Below, in pieces: positions 10,331 to 22,545 of a DNA stretch of 64,000 nucleotides (position 1 is its first letter; each line of letters opens with the position of its first letter). The notes under the pieces were generated by a model. It was not told the origin of the DNA. It saw only the letters and a list, made by a program, of their open reading frames with translations, and did not search any database. The position numbers and the translations under genes were made by a program. The stretch comes from Spinacia oleracea (lineage: Eukaryota > Streptophyta > Magnoliopsida > Caryophyllales > Amaranthaceae). The stretch spans positions 109,465,157 to 109,529,156 of the forward strand of contig NC_079492.1 in assembly GCF_020520425.1 (NCBI RefSeq), written 5' to 3'.

Positions 10331-12491
10331 ATCAACAAATCGGATCTCTAACCCCCCAGCCCATAACAAAACTGCAAATCATTGCTTTTCATATAGAGAT
10401 AATCCCGATTGCAATATAGTTTTCAAAAATCAATATCAGGCTTCGCTATATAATGTTGGATAGTTATACAGAGGAATTGACATGCTTTTTTCATTACACT
10501 GAGGAGATATCAGCTTACCATGTTGACTCACAAGGTAAAGATTTAAAGCTAGAAACATAAATTGACTATTTGACAGTGGCAGATCCAGAAAAAATAAATA
10601 AACACAGGTGAAACAACAAAATTGTTAAATTTGACTTGGAACATTTGATTAATTATAGGATTTTTTGGCTTTTAACACCTTAAAAAAATGAGCGTTTGTT
10701 CTTTAACACTTTACTTAGTTTTTATTTTATTTTAACACCTTAAAAAGTACATAAATTTGGTTTTTTCCACCACTTAACAGATTCCATCCAAAAATCTGTT
10801 AGTGGGGCCTACTATTCAACATTTTTCCTCCTGTTTTCATTTCTTTCCACGGATCTCACTTCCAAAATTTCCCATCAACATGTTCAAGAAAAACAATTCT
10901 ACACATAACCAATATTTCTAGATTAATCTTTCCCCTTTTACAATTTGCACCCCTGAATTAATTTTAGGTCATTCCTACATTCAATTCCTTCAAGCACCAT
11001 AATTATTTCTTTTGAGATCTTTGACCATAGAAAATTTGCAATGGTAAGATAGCAAGGACACTGAAAGTCTTAAGGATTTGATATTATCATAGAAAATATT
11101 AAAAACAGCAACAAGAAGTCACTCTTACCTTATCTAAGCAGTATAAACGCATGCTCTTTAGAGCTTTACAAGGTTAAAAACAGATCTTGTTAGGCGTTGA
11201 AGGAAGTCTCTTTAGTGACAAAAACCAAGAAAGTGTAGGAAGCAATATAGTTTAGTCACAACAAAATTACAACAGTTAATAGTTGCGCTTTATCTGGTTA
11301 GTTCCATATCTCCAACATAGCCTCCCAAGGTCACCCTCAATCCATTGAGATCATAGAAGAAAACATGCTAAATTTTCCTTGCAAACCCTACTCCAAAGTT
11401 CACAATTCCTGGTGACAACCCTTAAAGGGCACTTTCGCAATCTATATTCTCTACTCTGTTAGGGTCACCAACTAGCTGCAGTGACCAAAGATTAAATTAG
11501 AGTATCAGAAAAAAGATTGATGGCTTAAAAAAGGCCAGAGGCCCACAGGCCATACTTGTAAGACCTTTACCTCCACAGAAAGCAGACCAGCAGAGTGTCT
11601 CCTCATTTCAAAGCCTATACTGACTACTCGGAACCATTGCATAGGGTATAACTCATGAATGTGAAAGAGTTTCAAAGCTGGTTCTCTCTAGAAACATGCG
11701 GTGAAGAGCAATTGTTATGTGACAACCACAATACTTGCGAGATATTTCTATGTTCATATAGCATCTTAATGTAAATCTGAAATTTGTTAAAGCTTAGACC
11801 ACTTGGTTCACTCAGAGATAATATTGACCACCAGAATCCAAGAAGCATATACTGATTGTGAACCCGAAATCTATCTGTTAGCACATGGAAAAGGCCATCT
11901 TAAAGGCTATACTTCAAGATTGTAAGACGCTTTAGGGGTGACAAACTAGATAGTGACTCTTAGGCTCTTAGGTTGCCCATGGGATGGGGATGTAGTGACT
12001 GCCGGGTCACTGACATCCTCGGCCCACGAGCCATGTTCCAATGGGAAGCAAGCAGAAAGTCACACTTGTCACCTACTTTTGGGCTTTTCTGCCACTTGCT
12101 CCCACAATATTATTATTACACGGTACAACACCAATAGAGAATAGTGGGCAACCTCAACATTGTAAAAAAATAAAAAAGGTAACTCATAATAGTGACTAAA
12201 AGATAGTGGAAAATGATGTGGGACAGAGATAACTTTATGCATGGTCTTGGACAACCTCACCAATGTCACCATTGCTCATGCTCTAAGTGTTGTAATGACT
12301 GATCTTTAATCTCAATTTTCTTTTTCTAATAGCCACGTAAAGGTCTTAATTATAAGGATAATTTGTGTTGCATTTCATGTTGGCTATGATCTTTAACGGG
12401 TACCGCCGTATCGGATGACCAGAGTAAACTCGCTCCAAAACATTTTGGTAGTTTGTCACTATCTAGTATCTACAATGGTGAGCTTACTCAT

Positions 12492-12533
<42 letters not shown>

Positions 12534-15500
12534 GTGCGTAACAAGAAATTCACCATTGCTCATGCTCTTAGCAAATTCATTGAGTTTCCACAGTTCAAAT
12601 ATTCTAAACACGAATTCGATTCAAGAATTATATTCCCTACGTCCCATTTTAGTTGTCAATTTTTCCTTCTTAGAATTCCCATACAGTTGCTAAGCTAGAA
12701 AAACAATGTTGGATGGTTATAATGATGATACTGAGATGCTTTATTCATTACTGAGAGGAGAACCCCCGCAAAAGACAAGAGGACAATTCCTCTAGGGATG
12801 CCCTCCCAAATTTGTAGCCTAGTCTGCAGCCTTTACTGAAGGAACTTTCAGGATTCCACCTCTAATCTCCAAAAACATCACCCCCAAAGGTTGACTTCAA
12901 TTTCTTGAACCTTAATCAATGCCCACTAGTAGAACCACATAAGGCTGTACCGGTTTTGAAAGATACTGGAGATCCTATTCTCACGAAATAGAAACCAGAA
13001 GAAAGGACCCATCACGAAAGGGCTTTCATATGGCTATTAGATTTAACACAAAACACTGCATAACTTTAAGAACATACAGCATACCTTCATTAGTCCGTGC
13101 AAGGGATCCAAGGTTTAGCTAGCAACATCAACAAAAGTATGCGTATTTTCTGCTTCATTCACTCTGATCAAACAATCCTGCAAACAGAAAAGGTAAATAT
13201 ATGATGAATATAAAGGTTACTTAAAGTGAAGGTTTAAGAGGCCGGGATCACGTGAGGAAATGGGAAGTTTTTAAGAAGGAAAGCAGTATATAGAATTCAT
13301 ATCAAGTATTAAAAAGACCAAGGCTACCCTTGGGACAATACTACTGTTTATTTACAGATGTCCTTACACAGTACACATGTAGTAAGAACCTAGATTTCTG
13401 GTTCCAGGATATTCAGCCAAGTAGCCAACTGTTAAAATATAAGTCACATTCAACCTTTGGTAATCAGAGGCTTCGGCATGCAAGTACGGAATACATATAC
13501 ACAAATCACAATACCTATGAGTTCTAAATGGCACCGGCAACAGAAAACAACAAAGTTCCCTAACTACACATTGACACGCTATCTTGTGAAAAACAAAAAC
13601 AGCTTAAATGTTAAAATTCCGAATCACAATCTACATGCAGATACCGACAGATCTAAGAGATATGTTAGTAAAGAAAATGATTTGACCCAATGTTACTAAA
13701 AGGGTGAAAACTGAAAATAGAATCTAAAGTTTGCTTCATTTGAAGAGATCTGGTCTATGTTTTCCTTCAAAGAATTATAAAATTTACTTTGAACTTAAAA
13801 TACTCCAACAGTCCAACTCAACAAAAAAAATTCAAAAACAGTACAGAAATAGAAACATGGAAATGTAAACAAGCATGACTCCTTGATAAAAGGAGGAAGT
13901 CGAGAAACAGCAGTTTTAGGCAAGACAGTAACTGTAAAGGAACAAGGAAAAGTCCCAGAAAAGAAGTGCTTAGTAAGAGACTAAGGGGAAAACTTCCAAG
14001 AAGCATAAATCATGCAAAGCCCTACACAGTGGCCCAACCATTGCAGTTATAACCAACAAAGGTAGATTCAACATTATCCAAATCATGAACCCTGCCACAA
14101 CTCACAAGTACCTCAAATCCACCCTACCCAATCCCAATCCCACATGCAGAATCATTATAGCAGTCGTATTGCATTCCAAATCAAAAGGATTAGCCATGCT
14201 GACTACTGAGGCAGCCTCAAATGACTCTCTAGGTCGCTAGTCGCTACCCAACCATCAATTACCCATACAGGCGAAGCCACAGATTGAGTTCACAATCACT
14301 CTTGGGGCCTTGCGCGCTACTCTTCAGTCATGTAGTTACTTATTCAAAGTACCCTCACCGGCCTAATCTCCATAAAATAAGAAACGACCAAAGAATTTGG
14401 TAACCATGTAACACACAAATATGGAAGAAAAAATCTAGAATAATTGGCTGAAGAGGATACGATAATTAGTTCATTAAAAATCACAGACCATAAATGTACA
14501 GAACAGTACTCCAACAAATCCTTATTCCTTAGTTCATCAGTCATCGGATTCTCAACAATATAGACACTAGAATTCACCCCCAAGTGTAAACTGTACTCCG
14601 CTAATGTTACTTAATGCAGAAGCTGGTAGGCTACCCAGAGACCAGGTCCTCATTGCTACTATAAGTTGCCAAAAGAACATACAATTTGTTTTCTGTGGGG
14701 TGGGGAGGGGGGGATTAGAGCATACAATTTCAAATTGGCCTTTTGTTATCTCAGGGCCTGGTCAACAAAAAACTACTGCTGCAGCGAAATATATGTTGCA
14801 CAGATGATGATAATAATCAGAAGTTGCATGAACGTTGTCCCCCATATCATGTGCTACACTGATCAAACACTGAAACACTAAACCAGAAAGAGAAAGGAAA
14901 ATCAAAATGCGTCTAAACTGAGGAGTTAGTTTATCTCGTGTTGAATACACTTAACAAGGTTTTCACAGCTACGATTATCATTGTACATAGAAGTTTAGAA
15001 CATATAATATGAATAAGAAAGAAAATGAGAAGTATATACTCCTTTATCCCCAATTCCCCAGAGTAAAGGTACTGCTCAATATCTATTACTTCATACTAAT
15101 GAAAAATAGTCCCGGGAATATAAAACCAATTTCCTGCAGCTATCATTGGTTTTTTTTCCTCCAGCAGCGTAGAAAAATTTATGAACCACTTATGATAGAC
15201 ACAGTTAATGAACATGTGCAGGATCTTAAACAGCAATGTTGGCATTAGCATCAAAACAGTCTCAAATCTGTATTAGCAAACTTGAAACCTCCAAGATTGC
15301 AACAGGGACATGAAATGACTTGGACCTTTAACAATTGTTGACTTTATAAGTCGGCCATGTGCATTGTGCAACCAGTATAAAAAAAAATTGTGAGAATCTT
15401 TAAATTAGTAAGAGATGCAATACTTGAGTAACTTCACTTAGGTTTTTTAGGTAACTTCCACTCTAATAAACATAAACATCATGATAATTATACTCAAGTT

Positions 15501-15990
15501 GGCTAGCATACTTTCTCTATCTTTAAAAAAAATCATGGAGTTCTCATACTCCAATCAAAAACATGATTACTTGACAAGAAGTTAGTGAACATAATATAAT
15601 TTACACTCTGCATTCCCAACATGAAAAGTTCATTATAAATCCAAAAACTACAGAACCTCATCAGACAGCATACCTCAGAGGGCCGTTCAGTAGAATTTCA
15701 GACAGCTAAAAACATCAAAATGTTTTGTTCCGCTTCTACCACTTATTGTTCAATAATCCTGCACATTCGGATACTAAATTGTTAAATGAGCAATTTGCAA
15801 AAGGTATTGGTGGTATCAAAAGAAGCAGGTTACATTGTGTAAACCCCAAACATATGCCCTATCAACCATAGAAATAACAAATCAACAATCGCAGAATACC
15901 ACCATATGTTTCTGCTGAATCTTCCGCGCTAGGCAGGGCAACAAATTCTCAAGCTATGGAGTGAAGTGTAAACCTTGAAGTAATCTTGAT
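10331..15990. repeat. Tandem duplication, unit 2 (non-coding, intron-like)
   Basis: Diverged second copy of 5400-10330. It lacks the hAT-like MITE and the candidate exon, and has its own inserts, for example 10630-10900 with repeated TTTTAACACCTTAAAAA and 14230-15200. Candidate splice borders are kept in part: 13080-13180 matches the 7690-7800 block with CTGTTTGCAG and GTATGCTG borders. No protein-coding exon could be supported on either strand. The open frames here are short and recognisable as nothing. Confidence 0.65.
12494..12531. repeat. (AG)n microsatellite
   Basis: About 19 AG repeats with no gene around them. Confidence 0.9.
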
Positions 15991-16440
15991 TATCAAGGGA
16001 AATTAAGATTTAAATCACTGAAGTCAAACAACAACAACAATAAATTGTTGAACTCATCACTGGAAGTATAATGCCACAAATACTTGGCTTATAATTGAAG
16101 TGTTTCGTTTATTGATTATCCATGAATCCTTATAATTCAGTTGCAGGAGCAAGTGAGATCACATGATTTGCATTCGAATTGGAAAAGGCAAAAAAAAAAA
16201 AAAGGAACACAATCATATACAATGACATTAGATCAGAGATTTAGGTACCAAAATATAGTAGACATTTAGTATTTCATATCCGCATCAAACAAATACAGAT
16301 CTAGAAACATGAAACTAAAGATATAGATAGACATAATCATAAAAGTTAACAACCTAAAAACCCTAACCCTAATTTCATAACCTCCAAACAACTTAATAAA
16401 TACAACCATAACCACATTCAAACCCTAACCACCAAACCTC

Positions 16441-16887
16441 TTAAGAGCTAGTAAACTTGGTGACCGCCTTGGTTCCTTCTGACACGGCGTGTTTAGCGAG
16501 TTCACCAGGAAGAACAAGCCTAACAGCAGTCTGAATCTCCCGGGAAGTGATGGTAGGCTTCTTGTTGTAACGAGCGAGCCTGGCTGATTCCTGAGCAAGC
16601 TTCTCGAAGATGTCGTTGATGAAACTGTTCATGATGCTCATCGCCTTGCTGGAGATTCCGATGTCAGGGTGAACTTGCTTGAGAACCTTGAAGATGTAGA
16701 TCTTGTAGGTTTCGACGCTCTTCTTGTGTCTCTTCTTCTTCTTGTCACCAGCGGCGGCTCCAGCTTCTTTTGGAAGCTTCTTGCCGGCCTTTGGCTTCTT
16801 CTCTGCTGGAGCTTTCTCGGCGGCGGCGGCCTTCTTCTCCTCCGCGGGCTTCTTCTCGGCGGGTTTCTTCTCTCCCTTGGGCGGCAT
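16441..16887 (-). CDS. Histone H2B (copy 1)
   Basis: Intact intronless 148-residue H2B, a core nucleosome protein that pairs with H2A in the nucleus. The N-terminal tail (residues 1-58) has the plant pattern of repeated K/A/P-rich KKPAEKK-type motifs, including [11 protein letters not shown]. The histone fold starts at about [19 protein letters not shown] and runs through [39 protein letters not shown] and the C-terminal helix. AVTKFTSS ends the protein; Lys144 there corresponds to the conserved mono-ubiquitination site. The ATG at 16887 is the only start giving a full-length tail. It differs from copy 2 at three residues (positions 2, 5 and 15), all in the tail. The 3' flank holds AACCCTAA-type motifs. 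Confidence 0.97.
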   Translation of the reverse strand: MPPKGEKKPAEKKPAEEKKAAAAEKAPAEKKPKAGKKLPKEAGAAAGDKKKKRHKKSVETYKIYIFKVLKQVHPDIGISSKAMSIMNSFINDIFEKLAQESARLARYNKKPTITSREIQTAVRLVLPGELAKHAVSEGTKAVTKFTSS

Positions 16888-17000
16888 TTTGGCGAGTGTT
16901 TTTTTTTTAGAGAAAAAGTGTTTTGAGTTGTTGGATTATAGAAAGAGATGATAACAATTGAGAGTGAGATGTGAATGATGAGAGATACAATGGAGAAGTG

Positions 17001-17065
17001 TTTATAAAGGGAAGAGGGGTTGTTTCTAATTGGATGTTAGAGGTTCACACGGATTGGTGACGTGG
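17001..17065 (-). promoter_or_regulatory. H2B copy 1 promoter: TATA box and Hex-Oct element
   Basis: Minus strand, upstream of 16887. CTTTATAAA at 17001-17009 is a good TATA box about 115 bp before the ATG. CCACGTCACCAATCCGTG at 17048-17065 combines the plant histone hexamer (CCACGTCA) with a reversed octamer-like half, and also creates a CCAAT box. The known type I element of plant histone genes, linked to S-phase and meristem expression, is CCACGTCANCGATCCGCG; this copy differs in the octamer half. Confidence 0.75.
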
Positions 17066-17412
17066 ATTTTCATTTTGGAAATGAATTCGTTTTCCGCCTT
17101 TTAATTTGGTATATTTCGTCATTTTCGCGCCTGTTTGGCAATACCAACTTTAGTGCCCACTGGAATACTGGACTATGAACTGGGTTGATTCAAGAAATGG
17201 GCTTTTGTTACCTCGTCAACCAACCCATAATCTGAAAATTAACCTTCTTCATATCGAATATTTGTTCCGTTCGTTTTTGCTTACACCATTTGGAAATTCA
17301 TACTGCGTAATTTTGTGAAACGTTATCTTTAATTTTGGTAGTTTTATAAATTGCTAAATTTTAAAAATATTTTTAAATATAATTACCTTATAAATTTGGT
17401 TTGTTTGACTAA
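17066..17412. other. Upstream flank of H2B copy 1, no gene
   Basis: AT-rich sequence between the H2B promoter element and the Tourist-like element. No further regulatory motif or coding exon was recognised. Confidence 0.6.
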
Positions 17413-18598
17413 GGCTCTGTTTGACAACATTGGCTGAAAGTGACCTGAAACTGATAAGGTGTCACCTGAAACTGATAAAGTGCTGAAACTAATAGGGTAG
17501 TTATTCGTATTACTCGTTTGGTAGAACTAATTTCTTAAGTACCTGAAATTTTAGTATTTTCAATTGGTATATATATTTTAACATCTATAATTATTTTCTT
17601 TTGTAAGAATAATTACAAATAAAATCATATACAGAGTATGATTTTTGAAATTTTAGTTAATATTATATGAAAAATAATGTTATCAATATGGTCTATGTCG
17701 ATCTATATGTCAAAAAGATTTCGTACTTTTTTTTGTTCTCTAGCAGAGTACAATATACTAAAGGTATACTCGTAATTGCAATATTATATTGATTATTAAT
17801 ACGAAGTATATAAGTTTAGTTGTATGTATTAGGGTAAATTGTATGTTATATTCACAAGGTATCAATCGACCAAGTTTCCTTTAGATCGAAAAACCTAAAT
17901 CTGAATTTTTGTTTTTACATTGAAGAATTTTGACTAGGATCGATGTGATTTTATCTTTTATAAATAATCAAAGAATTCTCTTAATTCATTTCCCATGATG
18001 GTTCATATGAATTAGCATTGATGTACATTCGCAAATCTTGACAAAATTTACTGTTTAATTTCCTTCTCTGGTTTAATTTGGTTGGCATTCACTTAATCCA
18101 AATTTTAAATATTCAGACTTTCTTTTTCACATTAAATTGATTGTTCATCCATGGAGTCCTTGAAAGCACCGACCTCCATAGTTAATGCTCCACTCTCCCC
18201 TGCATAGGTATATCTATGCCTCTGCCGCAACCTAGAATTGAGTTCCTTGCTTCCCCTTCCAGTCGCCTCTAGTTCCCAGCCACACCCCACCTACGTGGAG
18301 AGCATCAGCATCACAGCATGAGATTAATTGTCAATAGCAACATCAATGATTTTACACTTAAGCTGCTATCAAAAAAAAAATTGATTTTACATTATTTTCA
18401 GTTTTTTTTTAATGAAAATTAATAAATTTCAGCTGCTGGAACTCAAACGTTATTCTGATTAACGTTTCAAAATCAGTCAATTTATCCGCCTTAAATTTTA
18501 TTTCAGCTTCCTACCAAACACTCCTAATTACTTAAGGTGACTTATATTATTAGCTACTTTTTATTTAAGGCGACTGAAAGTGCTTGCCAAACAGAACC
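17413..18598. mobile_element. Tourist-like (PIF/Harbinger) non-autonomous element
   Basis: The left end is GGCTCTGTTTGACAAC and the right end, read inward, is GGTTCTGTTTGGCAAGC. Both sides are flanked by TAA (17410-17412 and 18599-18601), the 3 bp duplication type of PIF/Harbinger. Subterminal CTGAAAGTGAC / CTTTCAGTCGCC are also inverted copies. 1,186 bp with no transposase, so non-autonomous. Confidence 0.7.
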
Positions 18599-18601
18599 TA
18601 A

Positions 18602-20404
18602 CACTATCATTTGATCTTTGTCGCTAATGTTTTCAAATGTGTATTTCTTTTACTCTTTTAAATAGTTATGTTCATTTGTTGTTTTGTTCATTTGCCATAT
18701 TAAATAGCCGTTATAATGAGGTCCAACCGGACGGAAAACATTAACTGCAAACATCAAATTGTATTGTTAGTCAAACAAACCTATCTAATAAGTTAGTTAA
18801 ATTTAATTTATTTATTTTAAACGTAGCAACTCACAAAACCTCCAACTTAAATGTAGTATTTCACCAAATTTTCCTAATTTTAATTGTCAATATTTCTAAT
18901 TAGTTCTTAGGTCAAAATTATAATAAAGTTAATATTATGAAACTGTATATTGAGACGAATATGACAATATCTCATTTAACTATATTAATTCTTATGCATG
19001 AATTACAAAATATGATCAAATAATCTGTATTCTATAAGGAAACTCTTGTGTAAATGGCATTCTGGTGTCCCTACATAATTCACCAAATGCCCAAAACTAA
19101 AAATTATATCTTTGAAGCTCAACGACTAGTTTTTGTGTTTGAAAATTAGATGTTGCTTATTATTTGGTTCTAGATACCCCTATACAGAGTGTTCATTTAA
19201 TTTTGACTAGATAAAAATCTATATGACTAGTTATATCTTTTTAAAATCATTTTTTAAATCATTTACTCTTACTGCAGTCTCCGTCTGTGGACACATGTTT
19301 TGGGGGATTTTATTTAAAAAAAAAAAACACAAAACAAGAATGTAACTGTGTGAGTGCTCGTCAATGGATAGGAAATCTTGTGAACTCATTTATACGGAGT
19401 ATTAATTGAATATCTGAATAATTAACAGTGGTTGTATTGTAGTTTTTCCAGCAAAAATACAACAGAAACATCCTCTGAGATGAGAAAAAGGGATGAATAT
19501 ACATGGCTATTTCTGTACTCCAATAATGCAACAACACAGCTCAGATGTAATCTGTTTCCCAAACCTCCCAAGTCGCAAGTGATGTCCTGATAGCATACTT
19601 CTGTACGCAGGAGGTCTCAGTTGCTTGTCAAAATTCAGTTGCTTGTCAAAATTCAATAACATCAAACTATCCCAACTGCACAGATGATTAGAATGTATAG
19701 CTTAAGAATATATTCAAGGTACTCAAGCAGATTGTTAATGTTGCCTCTATTTGCACAGAATCTTGCTTATGTGTGTCTAGTTCCTGAAACAATAGAAGTT
19801 TTTACAAGGTTAGAAACCAACTTCCAGTTTGTCACAAAGTCCACATAAAAATTTACATACTTTCCTGCAATTAACCTCCTCTAACCAGAGATTGCCTCAC
19901 CTAAAGAAAGGCATATGAACAAGGAAGTCGAGACAACATGGATATCCCTAGTGATCCCATGTATACTAGACGCAAGAGCTTGATGTATAAACTGGTAAGC
20001 TCAAGCGAATCAAGACACTAGTTTGTAAAGACACGAGGTGGAAGATATATACCACAAAGTTCTAGGCCATTGCCAACACTCAACACCTTAGTCTTTTTTT
20101 CTTAAAGCCATTGTTGTCCATTTTATCACGTTTTCTGGGAAAGCAAATCAAAATCATATCCCAAAAAAAACTCAAACAAATCACTGGTGGGATTTTTGTG
20201 ATACTTAACATTTGGAAATTAATCAAATTCATAATGTTCGATCAAATTCTAACAAATTAAATTGTAACCCAATTGAAAATTCAACAATATTAAAGCAAAC
20301 CCAATAACAAAAACAGAGTTAAATTCAATGAAACACGCGATTTTTTTACTAATTTACCTCACAAGACAACAATATTGAACAGATTAAACCAACAACGTTG
20401 GTTT
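18602..20404. other. Intergenic stretch, no gene
   Basis: AT-rich with no supported exon. Minor features are a direct 18 bp duplication (AGTTGCTTGTCAAAATTC, twice at about 19619-19654), an A12 run near 19315-19328, and a short block at about 19050-19110 like the CACCAAATGCCC repeats of the foldback family. Confidence 0.5.
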
Positions 20405-20473
20405 TCAAAAATACCCAATTGAAAATTTCAATCTATGTTGAGAAAATAACCCAATTGAAAATTTCAATCTATG

Positions 20474-20719
20474 TTTGAGTACCTTGAAGATGTAGATCTT
20501 GTAAGTCGACGCTCTTCTTGTGTCTCTTCTTCTTCTTCTTGTCTCCAGCAGCGGCCTTCTTCTTCTCTGCGGGCTTCTTCTCGGCAGCCTTTCTCGGCGG
20601 CGACAACCTTCTTCTCCTCCCTTCTTCTTGTCGGCCTTTGGCTTCTTCTCAGCCGGATCTTTCTCGGCGATGGCGGTGTTCTTCTCCTCCGCGGGCTTCT
20701 TCTCAGCCTTTGGTGCCAT
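20474..20719 (-). pseudogene. Truncated, frameshifted histone H2B fragment
   Basis: The minus-strand start reads [13 protein letters not shown] and follows the H2B tail for about 38 codons, then changes frame after KADKKKGGEEG so that the Lys/Ala-rich remainder reads as Arg-rich protein. A further frame recovers [11 protein letters not shown], the first residues of the histone fold, and homology stops there at about 20474. The rest of the fold is missing and replaced by a duplicated block with CCCAATTGAAAATTTCAATC (20412 and 20448). No histone can be made. The fragment lies about 350 bp before a Helitron-like 3' end, which fits capture by a transposon. Confidence 0.85.
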
Positions 20720-20789
20720 AGTTGCTGATGAGAGAGAAAGTGAGAGAGTTTTTGGGGAGTTTGTTTAAAAGTATGGAATAAGGACAAAA

Positions 20790-20950
20790 TAGTAAAGTTA
20801 TGCTAACGGAGACTTAACGTCTGTTAAGTGTAAGGGTAGTTTGCGTATTAAGTCATTTGTGAGGGGCATTTGGTGAATTTCTGAAAGTCGAGGGGCATTT
20901 GGTGAATATCGCAAAAACTCGGTGGTATTTCATGAAAAATCCATATAGTA
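20790..20950. repeat. Solitary arm of a foldback-type element
   Basis: Read on the minus strand it has TTTTTCATGAAATACC, TATTCACCAAATGCCCCTC and a second TTCACCAAATGCCCCTC. These resemble the arms of the inverted-repeat element at 37783-38718. No opposing arm was found nearby. Confidence 0.5.
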
Positions 20951-21048
20951 TAACCTTTATTTTTTTAAATATGAATTTTGTGAACATTTTTTTAATCCAA
21001 TATTTATATTAGTGTTAGTAATATAATTTTAAGCTTTTATATAATCCC

Positions 21049-21075
21049 GCACGCATCGAGTGCATATAAGACTAG
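21049..21075 (+). mobile_element. Helitron-like 3' terminus
   Basis: A short hairpin (GCAC...GTGC) is followed by ATATAAGACTAG and then T. A hairpin about 10 nt before CTRR, inserted next to T, is the hallmark of a Helitron 3' end. The ending TATAAGACTAG also occurs on the minus strand at 43633. The 5' end (TC) was not located, so the extent is unknown. The stem is only 4 bp. Confidence 0.5.
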
Positions 21076-21076
21076 T

Positions 21077-22270
21077 TAATCTATGAGCCAAGAGTCGTGT
21101 CAAGAGTCGAGTCTTGGCTTCATGATTAATTGTTTATTAAATGGATTTTGCATGTGGATTATTTATTGTAAGTGAAGCATGTTAGTACTAGGATTTCATT
21201 CTAGCTTGTTCGTACTCAGCTTTCGCTGACTTCGTGCTTCATGTCTTTTGGTCATGGCCTTCGCCTTAATGACCCTATGATGATCCACCATTACATTTGC
21301 GTTGTTGGGGAGTAGATTTTCAATAAGCAGGTTTGTAGAGATAACTTGCGGGAGAAATGATCTAGCATGGGATGTGTTTGAGCGTTGTTTTCTCATGCAT
21401 TCTAATCTCTATTATTTTCTCTTAGTCTAGACTATTAAAACTAATTAGTTAATGTATTTTTAATGGATTGGTTTTGGGCCGTTGTGGTTCCAATTTGTAT
21501 GGAAGCAATGAACTATTATTAAATGTTTGAATGTTAGGTATATTTCCGTTGTGTAATTCTGGTACTAGCCTTAACCGTTATCACGGTGACGGTAATACTT
21601 TATTAATTCCTTTATTTTAAGTTGAAAAACGGTTTAATAAAGACAAGGAATTATTAGGGTGTTACAGCATCGATGCATGGTTCATAAACTTTTAATATCA
21701 ATCTAAATAGTAATTAGAATAAATCTATTTTAATGAGTAATAAGGGATAAGTATATATTAATAGATTAATAAAATTTCAAATATAAATACGAGTTTGAAA
21801 ATTTCCTTAACACTATTATTTTCTTGTTTTTTGAATGTCTAACAACATAGCAATACAACTTCCCCCCTACGCTATTTTGAATCAAATGAATTGTTTTTTC
21901 ATAATGGGGGATTCAAATATTCCTTTAGATATGAATAACTCATATACTGACCCATTCTATGTCCTATTTTATATACCAATTGATGTTATGCAACAAAATT
22001 TCCTATATTTATTTTTCTAGCTTGCAACATAGTTCCGGCGATACACAACTTACGAAGGAAGTAAAGAAGAAAAATACAAATATAAATACAGCTTCAAATC
22101 CGAATCACATAATGTACTCTTCTTACATATGTTTAATAAATTACTATCAAAAAAAAGTTTTAATTTAATTGTTCATTTACCTATTATATCTTCTTTAAAT
22201 TGGGGTTTTGTTCCCTTCAAAAAAATAAATAAATTGGGGTTTTGTTTGTTTATAGATACGCAATAATATG
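21077..22270. other. LTR-like remnant and flank, no gene
   Basis: The stretch to about 21666 ends AGGGTGTTACA, the same ending as the large LTR-like element (GGGGTGTTACA at 36310), and may be a truncated relative. 21667-22270 is AT-rich. The short open frames at 21835-22168 match nothing I know. Confidence 0.35.
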
Positions 22271-22545
22271 TACTACCTCCGTTCCTAAAAGTTCTTTACG
22301 CTTTCCGTTTTAGTCCGTTCCTGAAAGTTCTTTACGCTCCTACTTTATTCCATTTTTACTCCTATTTGGCCCACCATAAATTACCCACTCACAATACTTT
22401 AATATTAGTTTCCACCCACTCACATTGTTGGACAATTTATAGCCACTCATTTTTCATTTGTTACCCCACCATCACATGTTCACCAAAATTCCTTAATTAC
22501 CGTGCAAATAGTAACCGTAAAGATCATTTAGGAACGGAGGTAGTA
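22271..22545. mobile_element. Stowaway-like MITE, copy A
   Basis: 275 bp with ends TACTACCTCCGTTCC and, inward from the right, TACTACCTCCGTTCC. The terminal TA fits the Tc1/mariner target. Nearly identical to the MITE at 35590-35864, with about six differences by eye. Non-coding. Confidence 0.85.

Noticed and set aside
16355-16440. Telomere-like AACCCTAACCCTAA motifs downstream of H2B copy 1
   Set aside because: Only one or two units; such telobox-like motifs are common near plant genes and do not indicate an interstitial telomere.
16669-16951. Leu/Phe-rich open frames opposite H2B copy 1 (and similar ones at 20471-20768 and 40061-40331)
   Set aside because: They are antisense shadows of the Lys/Ala-rich H2B tail.
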